Below, one piece after another: positions 23,890 through 34,082 of a stretch of 35,642 nucleotides of DNA (its first letter is position 1; each line of letters opens with the position of its first letter). The notes beneath the pieces were generated by a model, which did no database searches, was not told the origin of the DNA, and was given only the letters and a program-made list of their open reading frames with translations. Origin of the DNA: Nocardiopsis xinjiangensis YIM 90004 (lineage in GTDB: Bacteria; Actinomycetota; Actinomycetes; Streptosporangiales; Streptosporangiaceae); assembly GCF_000341145.1 (NCBI RefSeq), contig NZ_ANBE01000001.1:5789-41430 (forward strand), given 5' to 3'. A program made the position numbers and the translations under genes.

Positions 23890-26800
23890 TCAGGCTGTGC
23901 CGAGCGCCTCGGAGTAGTCCCTGTTCAGCTGCTCCTGCCTGCTTCCGCTGGAGCTCGCTGCTGCGGGGGTTCCTGGCGGCCCGACCGCCTGGGTCCGGTC
24001 GGTCGGGCCGTCGGTGGTCCGGTCTTCGGGGGTGGACGCGCCCCGCAAGGCGTCGAAGTAGTGGTCCAGAGCCTGCCTGTGCTTACTCAGTGCCTCGTGC
24101 AGCGCATCGCGTCGCACGTACAGCTCGTCCAAGGCCTCGACCGTGTCCGCGGCGAGCCCTTCCGGGGGGCCCGAACCGCGCCTCAGGGCCTGCAACGCTC
24201 TTTCGGCTTCCTCGGCCCGGTTCTTCTGCTCCTGGGCCGCTCGCTCCCCGGCTGCCTGGTCGGTCCCCCAGCCGGCGGTCTGGCGACCCATGCCGTTTCC
24301 GGAAGCGGGGCCGAAATAGTCGCGGAGCACCCCGACGGCGTCCGACGTCTCGGGCGACCACAACTGGGGGTCTGCTCCAGGGAAGGTGAGGAGGTCCAGG
24401 GCGGCACGGGTGTCGACCCGGGGGTTCTCGTCCCGCTTCAGTCCGAGTTCCCCGTCCAAGGCCGTACCGAGATCCTTCTCGGTACCGGCGGCAGCGGCCT
24501 GGGAGATGGCCACAGTGTTCCACAGTTCGAACGTCTGGTCGCTCACCCCGGCACCGAGGGCCGTGATCTGCTCGCGGCTGAGCCACAGGTCGACGGTGGT
24601 CCCGACCTCCTCGGCCGCGACCTTTTTCTTGCCGGAGCCGGCCTGCGCGACGAGCAGGGCCTGAACGGGTACTCGAACCAGGTACCCCCGCCCCTTCTCC
24701 GGCAGGGACCCCGTGTCGGTGCGCATGCTCGAGGAGGAATGCTTGCCTCCGCCGGCCGCGGTGCTGTTGGCACCGGCGGTGCTCGGTCCGCCCCCGACGA
24801 TCACCGAGTCCTCCTGGAAATCGGAGGCAGAAGTGGGGTCGAGACCCTTCATCCCGGACGCGTCCGTGCCCGTGTTGAGCGCGGTCGATCCCGCCTGCGC
24901 CTCGGAACGCTCCTGGCGGTGCAGGTGTTGGTGGTCGCGTTCGGTCTCCATCTCCCCGGTCCCGAGGATGGTGGCACCCGACGGGTCGGGACGGGTGTAC
25001 AGCTGGGTCTCGAGGCCGGGGACGGCGAAGGGGCCCTGGCCGTCCTTACCGACCAGGAACGCACCGGAATCGTCCCTGGACGCCTTTCCGAACTGCTCGC
25101 GCAGGACCTGGCCGTCTGCGGCCGCGCCGAGCACGGGGGCCCGAGCACCGGGTTTCTTCTTGCGGAGGTGGTCGACGGCTGCCCCTGCGTCGGACCGGTC
25201 CGCAGCGCTGGGCTCCCAGCCGAGGGCCCGTGCCTGCGCCGTGAGCATCGCGTGCGAGATCGGGCCGTACCCCACGTCTTCGACCATCGCCTCGGGCAGC
25301 GCCGAGCGGCCGTCCTGCCCGCGCCAGGTGCGGGCGAAGGCGTCGGGATCGGCGGCGAGGTCCTCTCGGCGGTCCCCTGCCGGGACCGGGACGCTCGGGG
25401 GCGCTTCCGGGGTACCGGCCTGCTCGGGGCGGAGACGGAACGATCCCGTCTGGGCGATCTCCTGGCGAGTGCCGGCGCGGACGTCACCGGTCAACACCGT
25501 CCCGGCCCTGTTGTCCAGCGACAGGGTGAAGCGGACCTTCATCGGTCGGGTGACATTGATCCCCGGAGCAGTGACGGTGCGTGTGGTGTTCTCGGTTTTG
25601 GTGTCCGAGGTCAGATCGGTCTTGGTGGTCGCGCTCTCCCACCCGGTGCCGGCCGAGAAGGGGACGGCCCAGTAGCGGTCGGACGGGAACACGGGGGCCC
25701 CGTCGGAATCGGTGCCGGTGGCCGGCACGGGGTTGAAACCGCCCCCGACCCCGGCGGTCAGTCCGTGCTTTCTCTGCTTGCCCTCGGAACTGTTCTGCTC
25801 GGGAGACTCGGAGTCGGTACGTGCCGAGGAGAACCCCGACTCGACCGACCCGAAACCGGGTGCGCCGTCACTGTCGCCGGCCAGTTGCAGGCGCATCCAG
25901 CCGCCGGTGCTGAATCCGCGCTCGCTCCCGCTCCTGAGGGTGTTGACGGACAGCACCAGGCCGCCGTTCTGCAGGCGCCGGTTGGTTCCGCGGGTGTTGG
26001 TCGGTGAGAGGGCCACCCGGATGTCGTGCTTGCTCTGCTCGGTGAGCGTGAACCCTTCGTTGCCCACTGCATCCACGATGCCCTGGAGGGCCCTCTTCGT
26101 GTCGATACCGTCCAGTGCGTATCCGGTTCCCTCGTTGCCGGGCACGAACCCGATCCTCGGGGACGCCGAGCGCGCGTCCGTCAATGCGGTGTCGAGGCCG
26201 TGCGGACCCGCCAGGGAGCCGTTCTGGGCGAGATCGAGCGCACGGTAGCGCGTCTCGGAGGTGACCTGTTCGCCGTAGTCTCCGGTCGGTGAGCCGAGAA
26301 CCCTCTGGGCGGAATCGGTGGATCCGTAGGGGAGGGAAGCTCCGAAGTTGTAACGGTTGCGGATCGTGGAATCGAGTGTCAGTTCCTCGGTGGCGGTCAC
26401 CTTCACGGTCGTTCCGGGCAGGGTGAGCGCGTCCTCCTCGGTGAAGGTCAGGGAGCTGCCCTTGTTCCGGTCCCCCTTGGTCGAGTAAGGCACCACGCCG
26501 ACCTGGCCCCCCAGGCGGTTGTGCCGGGAGTCGGACGGGTTCGGCGTGCCCTCGCCCTTGAAGCCGATGTTGGTGTTGACGGCGGATCCGCCGCCGGTCC
26601 CGGAGGAGCGGGTGGACTCCGTCTTGTACGTGAGCTGGATGCTGCTGTCGGGCACCGCGTCGGAGACGCGCATCGACGTGCGTTCCGCTCGCAGATCGTG
26701 CGAGATGTTGGCGCGTTGGAAGGTGCCGTCCTCGAACTGGGACTGGAGCGGAAGAGCTCCGTTGTGCAGGTCCGACGAGTGCGCGGCCAGGGCCTTGGGC

Positions 26801-29800
26801 GAGCCGAAGTGGCGCCGGTACTGGGCCACGGCCTCCCCTGAACGCGAGGACGACTCGTATCCGGGGGCTTCGCGGACGGCGTCCTCGATGGCCTCCCCGA
26901 GCTGGCGCGCGTCGGTGTTCCCGGGGGCGTGGGGCAGGGCGTCGAGGTCCAGCTCGGTGCGCCCGCGCAGGCGCGCGTCGCGCTCGTCTGCGAAATTCTG
27001 GGCCTCCCGGCGTCGGTGGTCCTCCGCAGCACGGTGGTGTGCTTTCAGCTCTTCCCGTTGGCTGGCGTGGAACGCTTCCCGGACGGTATCGAGCCGGTCG
27101 CGAGCGCTTTCGGAAGCGTTGTGGGTCTCTTCCGCTCGCTGAAATCGTTCAGCGGCCGAGCCATCAGCATCTCGGGCCCTGGCCAGTTCGTCTCTCGCCT
27201 GCCTGGACCCCTCGGCCCGTGTCACGGCCTCATGCCTGGCCTCTCCCGCCTGCGCCGCGGCCTCCTTCCTGCTCCGGTTCGCCGCCTTCTCCTGTTCGCC
27301 CGCTTCCTCGGCGCGGGCCCGGGCCCCCTTCTCTGCCTCCTCGGCCCTCGCCCACGCCTGTTCCGCCGCAGCGGTCTCCGGTCGGGTGCCCCTCGGCGCC
27401 TGCGCCACCGCCGCGGAGATCCGGTCGGCGTGGTCCGAGGCCGATCGCATCGCCGCGTCGGCCGCTGCCCAGTTGCGTCCGGCGGCCCGGCGGGCCGAGT
27501 CCACCGCGTCTCGACCGGACTCGTGGTCGAGGTCTGCCGTGCCGGCCTCGACGAACTCCGGCGGAGAAGGGCGCGCCGGCTGCTGAGGCCGACCGCCGCC
27601 GTCCTGTCCCTGGGGCGGGCCGCTCGCTCCACGTAGCGCGTCGGCGTGATCCAGTTTCGCCTCGGCCGCTTCCCTGAGACGGTTCGCGGCCTCCTGCCAG
27701 GCGAGGGCCGCGGCCGCCCGGGCCCGGACCGCTCTTCGCTCTTCCTCCCGGTGTCTGGTGTCCGCCTCGGGGACAGCCCTGTCGGCCGCCTCGGACGCCT
27801 CGACCGCCTCGGTGGATGCCTGCACGGCCTCCCGGACCGTTTCGCGCGTGGCGGTCGCTTCCTCATAGGCGGCTCGAAGGTCCTCCACCCGATCGGGGAG
27901 ATCCCCGGCGAGCTGCTCGTCGTCCACGAGCCGTGTGCGGGCAGTCTCCACGTTGCCCCGTGCCTCTTCCAGCGCGTTCACGGCGTTCCCGAGGGGCGTC
28001 CCGGCCGCGCGGTCGGGCCCGGGCTCTCCGGGGAGCCGGCTCGTCCTCGGCCCCTCCACCCTCAGCCGGATACGGCTCTGGCCTCCCTCCTCGGTGGTCG
28101 GGGTGACGTCGACGGGAGCACCGGTCCCGATCGAGGCCTCCAACCGCAAGTCGTAGATCCAGGAGTCCACGTCCCCCTTCGCGGTGGAAGCTGCTTGGAC
28201 ACCGGACTTGCGGGTGTAGGAGGCGGGCTTGACCCATTCCTTCTCGTAGGAGCCGCTGGCTCCGACCTCGAAGATGCCCGCGGGCAGGCCGCTGCCGGTC
28301 TCTCCGAAACGGAGCTGGGCCCCGCCCGACAGGTCGGCCCCGCCGGACGTGGTGACCTGTTTGCCCGAGCCCTGCGTCGTCCACGCGTTGAGGCCGGAGC
28401 TGAGGGACCCGTCGCTGCGGGAACCGTCCGGTCGGCCCCTTTCCAGTGATCCGGTCACACGGACGGTGAGAAAGCCGGCCCCGTCGCGATCGTCCCTGCC
28501 CGCGGGGGTCAGGGCGTTGCCCATGCCCCCGGTGCGCAGAACGACGGGCAGCCCCCCGGACAGCAGAGTGTCCGATTCGGCGACCGCGCGCTCGACCTGT
28601 TCGTAGATCGCCATCGTGTTGGCCGCCCGCAGGTCCGGTCCTTTCCACACCTGCCCGAAGAACCCGCGGTGGGGGTCGCTCGCGGCGCCGGGATCGTTGA
28701 CGAGTTCGGGGTGGGCGGCGAAGACCTGCCTGTGGACACGGTCCGCCACGGCGGTGAAGGGGGCCCGGTGCCGGGAATCGCGGAGGTGCCCGTCGCTCCA
28801 TTCGGCCTGGACCGGAACGGAATCGCCCAGGTGCCGGCGTCCGGTGCTGGGTCCGCGCTGTGCGGGGGCGTCCTGGTCCCCGTGAGCACCGCTCCGGGTC
28901 TCGTCGGCTCCGGCCCTGCCGTCACGGCCGCCGTCTCCGCCGTTGCCGTCCCCGGTCCCGGCCCGGGCCAACTGCGAGGCCTCCGAGGTCAGTACCTGGT
29001 CGAGGGTGGTCAGCGACAGCGTGTACGGCCCGGCCCGGCCCCCGGCTCCGCGGCCCCCCTGCGCGCCGGCCCGTGGCCGTGCCGGGACCGGACGGTCCTC
29101 GGTGGTCGTGATCCGGTACCTGCGCTCCACCGTGTAATAGGCGGAATCGCCCTTGGCGCCGGGGCCGCGCACACGTTCGCTCCCGTGCTCGGTGCTGCGC
29201 GTGGACTTGCCCACGTACTTGCCGCCGCCGCCGAAGTCCGGACCGGCCCTGACCACCACCGAAGGTTCTGATCCGATGCGGGCACCCAGACCGATCCGGC
29301 CGTCCAGCTTGTTGGACCTGCTCGCGCTGGTCTGTGCGGTGGAAGAGGTCTTGTCCGTGTCGGAGAACGAGGAGTCGGACATCTCCGGGCCGATCCGGTC
29401 GTAGGCGACGGGGCCACCGCTGATCTCGGCGTACTGCCAACGGCCCTCGGCGTCCTTGTACGGCAGGCGCAGCACCTCACCGAGATCCATCCGGCCCAGG
29501 TTCTCGTGCAGTTTCGACGTCTCGATCGACACATTCGGCAGCCGCCTCCGGAGCTGGTCCAATCCAGGGCCCGGGAGGATTTTCAACGCACGTGAGAAGC
29601 GCGCGGCACGTACCGGGACACCGGCGTGGTCGGTGCGGAAGTTCTCGGGGGCGTTTGCCTGGCCGGACGTGCGCAATCTGCCGGGAAGGACCACGTCGAA
29701 CACACCGTTCAGCGCATCGCTGTACTCCACGGTCCGGCGGCCCTCGGCCTCTTCCTCCCGAGCCGGTCGGTCCGCTGGATCGCCCCCCTCCCGAGGCTGC

Positions 29801-32800
29801 TGCGAAGGCGGTCCGTTCCCGTCGGGGCCCGCGGTCCGGGGCGGGTCCAGGTCGAGGGCGGCCTTGATCCCGAGATGCCCGGTGAAGCGTGCGGGCGTGT
29901 CTCCGACGACGTCGATCTTACGTTTGTGGCGGCGTTCCCTGCTCGTCTGGTAGTCGGTGCCCCGCTGCCGGTGGGCGTAGGAAACCTTGCCCCGGGGGGA
30001 CAACAGCGAGACATGGCCGGCGACGTCCCCGATGATGGTCAGCGGTGCCGCGACGTTGACCGCTTTGCGGGACTGTTGGGAGCCGGACCCCACGGCCTTG
30101 GCACGCGACTCGGCCGTGTGGGCCGGACGGTTCCGCGCTCCGGAGCTGTCGGTGGTGTCGTACCAGACCTGCTCGGCGCTCACCCGGAGACGGCCGCGCT
30201 CGGGCGGGCCGGCTTGCCCCTGTGCTGCTCCTGTGTTCCCAGAACGACCGCGGACGGGGATCTCGAGCTCCGGGCCCGAGGGCCTGTCGACGAAGCGGGC
30301 CACCCGTTCTCCGAATCCCTCGCCCACCGGTTCCACACCCTGACGGTGCATGAAGTCGAGCAGCCGCTGACGCAGCCCGTCGACGTCGGCACCGCTGCGG
30401 CGCACTCCGGGGAATCCGCCCTCTTCGAGGGTGAAACCGGGGCGGGTGAACTCCGTCAGCAGGCGCTCGGTCTCACCCTCGACCCTGTTCCCGTCCGGCA
30501 ACCGGCCCGGACTCGACGTGTCGCCCTCGGTGTCCACGGGGTCCGACGCGTCCCCGTCCGGCTGGACCCGGCTGCGGGGAGGGCTCGAGGGCCCCTCCCC
30601 CGTTCCGGAGCCTTCACCACGGTTCCGGCCGTGCCGCGGCCGCTCCTGCAGCTGATGGCTCTCCTCGCCCCGCCTCTTGTCACCGCCTGACCCGAAGAAC
30701 CGGGAGAAGGGCGCGGCGGCCCGGTGGTCGCCGTCCCCCTGGGTGGTCACGGGCGCGGCCGGGGTCGGCATCTGCGACAGCGGCCCCTCCATCCCGGCCC
30801 CGCGGGCCGCGTCGAGAGCGCGCTCCCACCTGCCGTCGCCGGTCCACTCGGTGACCGTACGGTCGAACTCGCCCCTCAGCCGGGGCGGGAGGTCGGCGCG
30901 GACACGTTCCTCGTCCCTGCCGCGCACGTGCCTGTCGTAGGCAGCACCGAAGAGGTCCATCGTGTCGGCGCCGTCCCGCGTCCCCTCGGGGTCCAGCAGG
31001 GCCGTCAGGTCACGGTGGGAGCTCTCGGGCAGGTCGGCCGGGCGGGCCGGTGGATCGTACCGGGAGGCCTCCCGCACCTGGGCCTCGATCTGCTCCAGGT
31101 AGTGGTTGAGGACCTGGGGCGGGCGTCCCCCGCGCCCGACCGGCGCGTCCATGTAACCGCCGGCCCGGTGCACGGCGGTGGAGTCCGGTGAACTCCGCAG
31201 GACGGCGGGGGGACGGCCGCCCTCCTCCCGGGACGGGTCGAGGTATTCGTCATTGAGGCCGATGCGGTGCAGGAACTCGTGCAGCCAGAAGTCGGCCCCG
31301 TCGTCGAGGCGCCAATGGGCGGTGTCGCTGCGTCCGGGCAGGTCGGGGTTGTCGCGTGACCAGGTGGTCTCGGAGTGCGGACGGCCCTCGGGGCCGACCG
31401 GCTCCACCCGGACGTGGAACTGGTCCCCGCTGCCGGGGAGCCGGTACCGCTGGTTGAGGACTTCGTCGGCCCGATCCAGGAAGGTACGTCGCGCTGCTTC
31501 GGCCTCCTCCGGGCGGACCCCTTCCCCGGCGTCGAAACGGAGCCGGACCGTCAGTTCGGTGACGTGGTCGGGGCCGCCGGGTTCGGGGTCGGGCAGCGGG
31601 ATCCGGCGTACGTCGAAGCCGCGTTCGGCGATCGAGGTGATCGGGCGGTCCTTGGTTGATCCGTCCAGGATCTCGACCCCGCGGGTGTCGACCCCCGACC
31701 TGCCGGGGTGTGTGCCCACACGTGCGGGCTCGGCGCCCTCACGGGTGGCCTGCCAGCTCGCCGGCGGGTGCAGCCCGGAGGAGACGGGGGCCGGCGCGTC
31801 GGGGTCGGCCTCCTCCTGAGGGGAGCGGGTGGTCGAAGGATCCGGAGCGCCGGGACGGCCCGGGCCGTCTCCGGCGTTGTCGGAGGCCGATGGAGGGGGG
31901 CCGGCCGTCCCCCGGACCTGCTCTTCCTCACCTCCGAGCACCCGGTCCGCGCCATCGGAGGCCGCACCATCGCTTCCCCCGGCGGTGGGACCGTCCTCGC
32001 CCGCCACGGGGGTCTCGCCCTCCGTGGAAGGGGGGATCCCGTCCTCGTGCTCCTGGCCTACGGCCACGGAAGAGGGGCGCTCCTCCGGGGACCGGGCACC
32101 GGTTCCCTCCGTACCGGCCCCGTCCTCCGCATCCGGCACCGGGGCGTCGGACGCCCGTTCTTCCTGTTCCGGCCCTTCCGGTGCCCGCCCTTCCGACTCC
32201 GGGGCGTCGGACGCCCACTCTTCCGGCGCCTGCTCTTCCTGCCCCGGGGCAGCGGGGAGATGGACGTCTTCGGTAGACGTCGTGCTGTCCGGGTCCCGGT
32301 CGCCGCCCTGGTCGCGGCCCGGCCCTGCCACGGCGTCCTCCTCGGAGGCGCCGTCCTCTGCCGGTGGGGCCGCGGGCCGGTAGGGACCGTGGTCGTTCGG
32401 AGACGGTGCTGTTTCCGGGGCCGGGTCGCCGTCGCGGCCGGCTCCGGTGGAGGAACCGGTCGGCGCGGTGGTCGGTCCGTCCGTCCCGGAGGATTCGGTG
32501 GTGACGCGTTCGGGCGAGGCGGGCTGCGGGTCCGGGGCCTTCGCTCCCTCGCCCTCCCCCTGGCCCGAGGGGGAACGGTCGGCGGCCGACACTTCCCCGT
32601 GCGTTCCGCCGGTGGTCTCCGGGGAGGCTCCGCCGCCCCCAGGCGCCGTCCCCCCGGCCCCGGGAGTCGTGCCCCCGTCCGGGGCCGAGCCCATCGGGGG
32701 CTCGGGCAACGGGGGGACCCCGTCGGGAAGTCCCGCTCGCTCGAGGTGCGCGACGAGCAGCAGCCCGCCCTGGGTCAGGGACTGTTGCAGAGCACCCGAG

Positions 32801-34077
32801 ACCAGGCCGGACACCCCCGAGAGCCAGGTGATCGAGAAGGACTTCTCATCGCTGAAGAGCAGGTTGTAGAAACCCTCGCTGAGCATCCCCTGGCCGGCGT
32901 TGGCGATGCCCTGCCCACCGAGCTGTGCCAGGAAGGTCTTCCAGTGCGTACCGACATCGGAGAGCCCCTCGCGTACCCCGTTGGGAACCCCGGTGGTGAG
33001 GAAGTCACGCATCCGCGGGTCGAGGTCGCGGCCGTGTGTCGCCACCACGTTGTTCAGAGCCTCGTCCAGACCGCTGCGGCCCCAGTTGCGGGCGAACGCG
33101 TCGGCGTAGCGCTCCCCGAACTCCCGTGCCTGGTCGCGGCCCATCGTCGTCCCCAAGGAGTCGGCGAAGCCCTCCCCCATGTCGGTACGGAAACGCTCAC
33201 CGTCGACCGGCCGCGACCACCCCGGAGTGTTGTCCATGCCGTACGGGCGCAGCAGCTCGTCGTTGTTGCGGCCCATCACCGAACCGACCGCTTCGGGCAA
33301 CCCGCCGCCTGCCCCCGGACCGAGTCCTGACGGGAGCTCGTCGTCGAGCCGGTGGGCGATGGCCGGCCCGGTGTTGTTGCCCAGGAGGCGGTTGAACCGG
33401 TCCGACAGCGCTTGGCCGCCGAACGCGGCGGCGGTGCCGAACAGGGCGTCGAGCGTGGCTCCCTGCGCGGCTTGCTCGGTGAGGTCCTGGTCCCACTCGT
33501 CGCGGACCCCGTTGTCGATCTGGATCCGCTGGATCAGTGCGTCCATCGTGAGCGCGAAGAACTGGCTGATCATCATCTGCTGGAGCAGCTGTGAGAGCAG
33601 CCGGAACATGACCCGGCCGATGACCGTCCGCGCGATCGCCTGGAAGATCGGGATCTGGGACATCGAGGCCCCGAACGTGTACGGAGCCATGGCGATCGCC
33701 CACGCGATCTCCGCGGCCAGTTGCACGAGCTGGCCGATGATCGTCCACTTGGCGTACTGCACCTGTGTGCCCGCGTTGTGAACGTACTCCTGGAGCTCCC
33801 GGGCCACCGCCGTGCCTTCGCCGAGGTAATTGCGTTCCCCGGCCGTGAACTGGTCCACCGACTCGTCGAAGAAGTCCGCCGCCGTGGCGTCGAAGTTCTC
33901 CCGGACCCTGTTCTTGATCCGGATGACCATCTGGGGCAGATCGATCTCCAGACGGTCCGCCGTGGTGCCGTAGACCTGGGCGAGCTCCCACAGCCGCGTC
34001 TCGTCGGCCGTGGGCCACTCGGACCCGGTCAGGACCATGAACAGGTTCCGCAGTTCGGGGGGCAGCTCCATTCCCAT
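23890..34077 (-). CDS. Giant WXG100-like multidomain protein, probable T7SS-exported effector with metzincin-like motif
   Basis: A 3,395-residue protein. Residues 1-190 start MGMELPPELRNLFMVLTGSE and carry a WXG100-like helical region, then hydrophobic helices (about 111-187). About 445-790 are a disordered Pro/Glu/Ser/Thr-rich linker. At 933-943 HEFLHRIGLND matches the HExxHxxGxxD zinc motif of metzincins such as snapalysin, with Met976 (GGYMDAP) as a possible Met-turn. Beta-rich modules follow (about 1295-1660, 1850-1990 and 2450-2870) separated by an Ala/Glu/Arg-rich coiled coil (about 2025-2375); the end is helical. There is no cysteine anywhere from the chosen start. No known toxin domain is seen at the C-terminus and no immunity gene follows. 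ATG 34077 lies five bases after the WXG100-like gene; GGGAGG is 12 bases upstream. Confidence 0.85.
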   Translation of the reverse strand: MGMELPPELRNLFMVLTGSEWPTADETRLWELAQVYGTTADRLEIDLPQMVIRIKNRVRENFDATAADFFDESVDQFTAGERNYLGEGTAVARELQEYVHNAGTQVQYAKWTIIGQLVQLAAEIAWAIAMAPYTFGASMSQIPIFQAIARTVIGRVMFRLLSQLLQQMMISQFFALTMDALIQRIQIDNGVRDEWDQDLTEQAAQGATLDALFGTAAAFGGQALSDRFNRLLGNNTGPAIAHRLDDELPSGLGPGAGGGLPEAVGSVMGRNNDELLRPYGMDNTPGWSRPVDGERFRTDMGEGFADSLGTTMGRDQAREFGERYADAFARNWGRSGLDEALNNVVATHGRDLDPRMRDFLTTGVPNGVREGLSDVGTHWKTFLAQLGGQGIANAGQGMLSEGFYNLLFSDEKSFSITWLSGVSGLVSGALQQSLTQGGLLLVAHLERAGLPDGVPPLPEPPMGSAPDGGTTPGAGGTAPGGGGASPETTGGTHGEVSAADRSPSGQGEGEGAKAPDPQPASPERVTTESSGTDGPTTAPTGSSTGAGRDGDPAPETAPSPNDHGPYRPAAPPAEDGASEEDAVAGPGRDQGGDRDPDSTTSTEDVHLPAAPGQEEQAPEEWASDAPESEGRAPEGPEQEERASDAPVPDAEDGAGTEGTGARSPEERPSSVAVGQEHEDGIPPSTEGETPVAGEDGPTAGGSDGAASDGADRVLGGEEEQVRGTAGPPPSASDNAGDGPGRPGAPDPSTTRSPQEEADPDAPAPVSSGLHPPASWQATREGAEPARVGTHPGRSGVDTRGVEILDGSTKDRPITSIAERGFDVRRIPLPDPEPGGPDHVTELTVRLRFDAGEGVRPEEAEAARRTFLDRADEVLNQRYRLPGSGDQFHVRVEPVGPEGRPHSETTWSRDNPDLPGRSDTAHWRLDDGADFWLHEFLHRIGLNDEYLDPSREEGGRPPAVLRSSPDSTAVHRAGGYMDAPVGRGGRPPQVLNHYLEQIEAQVREASRYDPPARPADLPESSHRDLTALLDPEGTRDGADTMDLFGAAYDRHVRGRDEERVRADLPPRLRGEFDRTVTEWTGDGRWERALDAARGAGMEGPLSQMPTPAAPVTTQGDGDHRAAAPFSRFFGSGGDKRRGEESHQLQERPRHGRNRGEGSGTGEGPSSPPRSRVQPDGDASDPVDTEGDTSSPGRLPDGNRVEGETERLLTEFTRPGFTLEEGGFPGVRRSGADVDGLRQRLLDFMHRQGVEPVGEGFGERVARFVDRPSGPELEIPVRGRSGNTGAAQGQAGPPERGRLRVSAEQVWYDTTDSSGARNRPAHTAESRAKAVGSGSQQSRKAVNVAAPLTIIGDVAGHVSLLSPRGKVSYAHRQRGTDYQTSRERRHKRKIDVVGDTPARFTGHLGIKAALDLDPPRTAGPDGNGPPSQQPREGGDPADRPAREEEAEGRRTVEYSDALNGVFDVVLPGRLRTSGQANAPENFRTDHAGVPVRAARFSRALKILPGPGLDQLRRRLPNVSIETSKLHENLGRMDLGEVLRLPYKDAEGRWQYAEISGGPVAYDRIGPEMSDSSFSDTDKTSSTAQTSASRSNKLDGRIGLGARIGSEPSVVVRAGPDFGGGGKYVGKSTRSTEHGSERVRGPGAKGDSAYYTVERRYRITTTEDRPVPARPRAGAQGGRGAGGRAGPYTLSLTTLDQVLTSEASQLARAGTGDGNGGDGGRDGRAGADETRSGAHGDQDAPAQRGPSTGRRHLGDSVPVQAEWSDGHLRDSRHRAPFTAVADRVHRQVFAAHPELVNDPGAASDPHRGFFGQVWKGPDLRAANTMAIYEQVERAVAESDTLLSGGLPVVLRTGGMGNALTPAGRDDRDGAGFLTVRVTGSLERGRPDGSRSDGSLSSGLNAWTTQGSGKQVTTSGGADLSGGAQLRFGETGSGLPAGIFEVGASGSYEKEWVKPASYTRKSGVQAASTAKGDVDSWIYDLRLEASIGTGAPVDVTPTTEEGGQSRIRLRVEGPRTSRLPGEPGPDRAAGTPLGNAVNALEEARGNVETARTRLVDDEQLAGDLPDRVEDLRAAYEEATATRETVREAVQASTEAVEASEAADRAVPEADTRHREEERRAVRARAAAALAWQEAANRLREAAEAKLDHADALRGASGPPQGQDGGGRPQQPARPSPPEFVEAGTADLDHESGRDAVDSARRAAGRNWAAADAAMRSASDHADRISAAVAQAPRGTRPETAAAEQAWARAEEAEKGARARAEEAGEQEKAANRSRKEAAAQAGEARHEAVTRAEGSRQARDELARARDADGSAAERFQRAEETHNASESARDRLDTVREAFHASQREELKAHHRAAEDHRRREAQNFADERDARLRGRTELDLDALPHAPGNTDARQLGEAIEDAVREAPGYESSSRSGEAVAQYRRHFGSPKALAAHSSDLHNGALPLQSQFEDGTFQRANISHDLRAERTSMRVSDAVPDSSIQLTYKTESTRSSGTGGGSAVNTNIGFKGEGTPNPSDSRHNRLGGQVGVVPYSTKGDRNKGSSLTFTEEDALTLPGTTVKVTATEELTLDSTIRNRYNFGASLPYGSTDSAQRVLGSPTGDYGEQVTSETRYRALDLAQNGSLAGPHGLDTALTDARSASPRIGFVPGNEGTGYALDGIDTKRALQGIVDAVGNEGFTLTEQSKHDIRVALSPTNTRGTNRRLQNGGLVLSVNTLRSGSERGFSTGGWMRLQLAGDSDGAPGFGSVESGFSSARTDSESPEQNSSEGKQRKHGLTAGVGGGFNPVPATGTDSDGAPVFPSDRYWAVPFSAGTGWESATTKTDLTSDTKTENTTRTVTAPGINVTRPMKVRFTLSLDNRAGTVLTGDVRAGTRQEIAQTGSFRLRPEQAGTPEAPPSVPVPAGDRREDLAADPDAFARTWRGQDGRSALPEAMVEDVGYGPISHAMLTAQARALGWEPSAADRSDAGAAVDHLRKKKPGARAPVLGAAADGQVLREQFGKASRDDSGAFLVGKDGQGPFAVPGLETQLYTRPDPSGATILGTGEMETERDHQHLHRQERSEAQAGSTALNTGTDASGMKGLDPTSASDFQEDSVIVGGGPSTAGANSTAAGGGKHSSSSMRTDTGSLPEKGRGYLVRVPVQALLVAQAGSGKKKVAAEEVGTTVDLWLSREQITALGAGVSDQTFELWNTVAISQAAAAGTEKDLGTALDGELGLKRDENPRVDTRAALDLLTFPGADPQLWSPETSDAVGVLRDYFGPASGNGMGRQTAGWGTDQAAGERAAQEQKNRAEEAERALQALRRGSGPPEGLAADTVEALDELYVRRDALHEALSKHRQALDHYFDALRGASTPEDRTTDGPTDRTQAVGPPGTPAAASSSGSRQEQLNRDYSEALGTA

Positions 34078-34082
34078 GGGTG

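Noticed and set aside
23890..24600. C-terminus of the giant protein examined for a polymorphic toxin domain and an immunity gene downstream.
   Set aside because: The last 200 residues are helical and low in motif content, and the next gene is a membrane-anchored protein with no immunity features. No toxin-immunity pair can be supported.
22939..26007. A very long plus-strand open frame (over 1,000 codons) opposite the membrane-protein and giant-protein genes.
   Set aside because: It mirrors the minus-strand coding frame, as high-GC genes often do. The minus frame gives recognisable domains, start sites and operon spacing.
31708..33330. A 540-codon plus-strand frame opposite the linker of the giant protein.
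   Set aside because: The composition is Gly/Arg/Val-rich shadow sequence without domains or a ribosome site.
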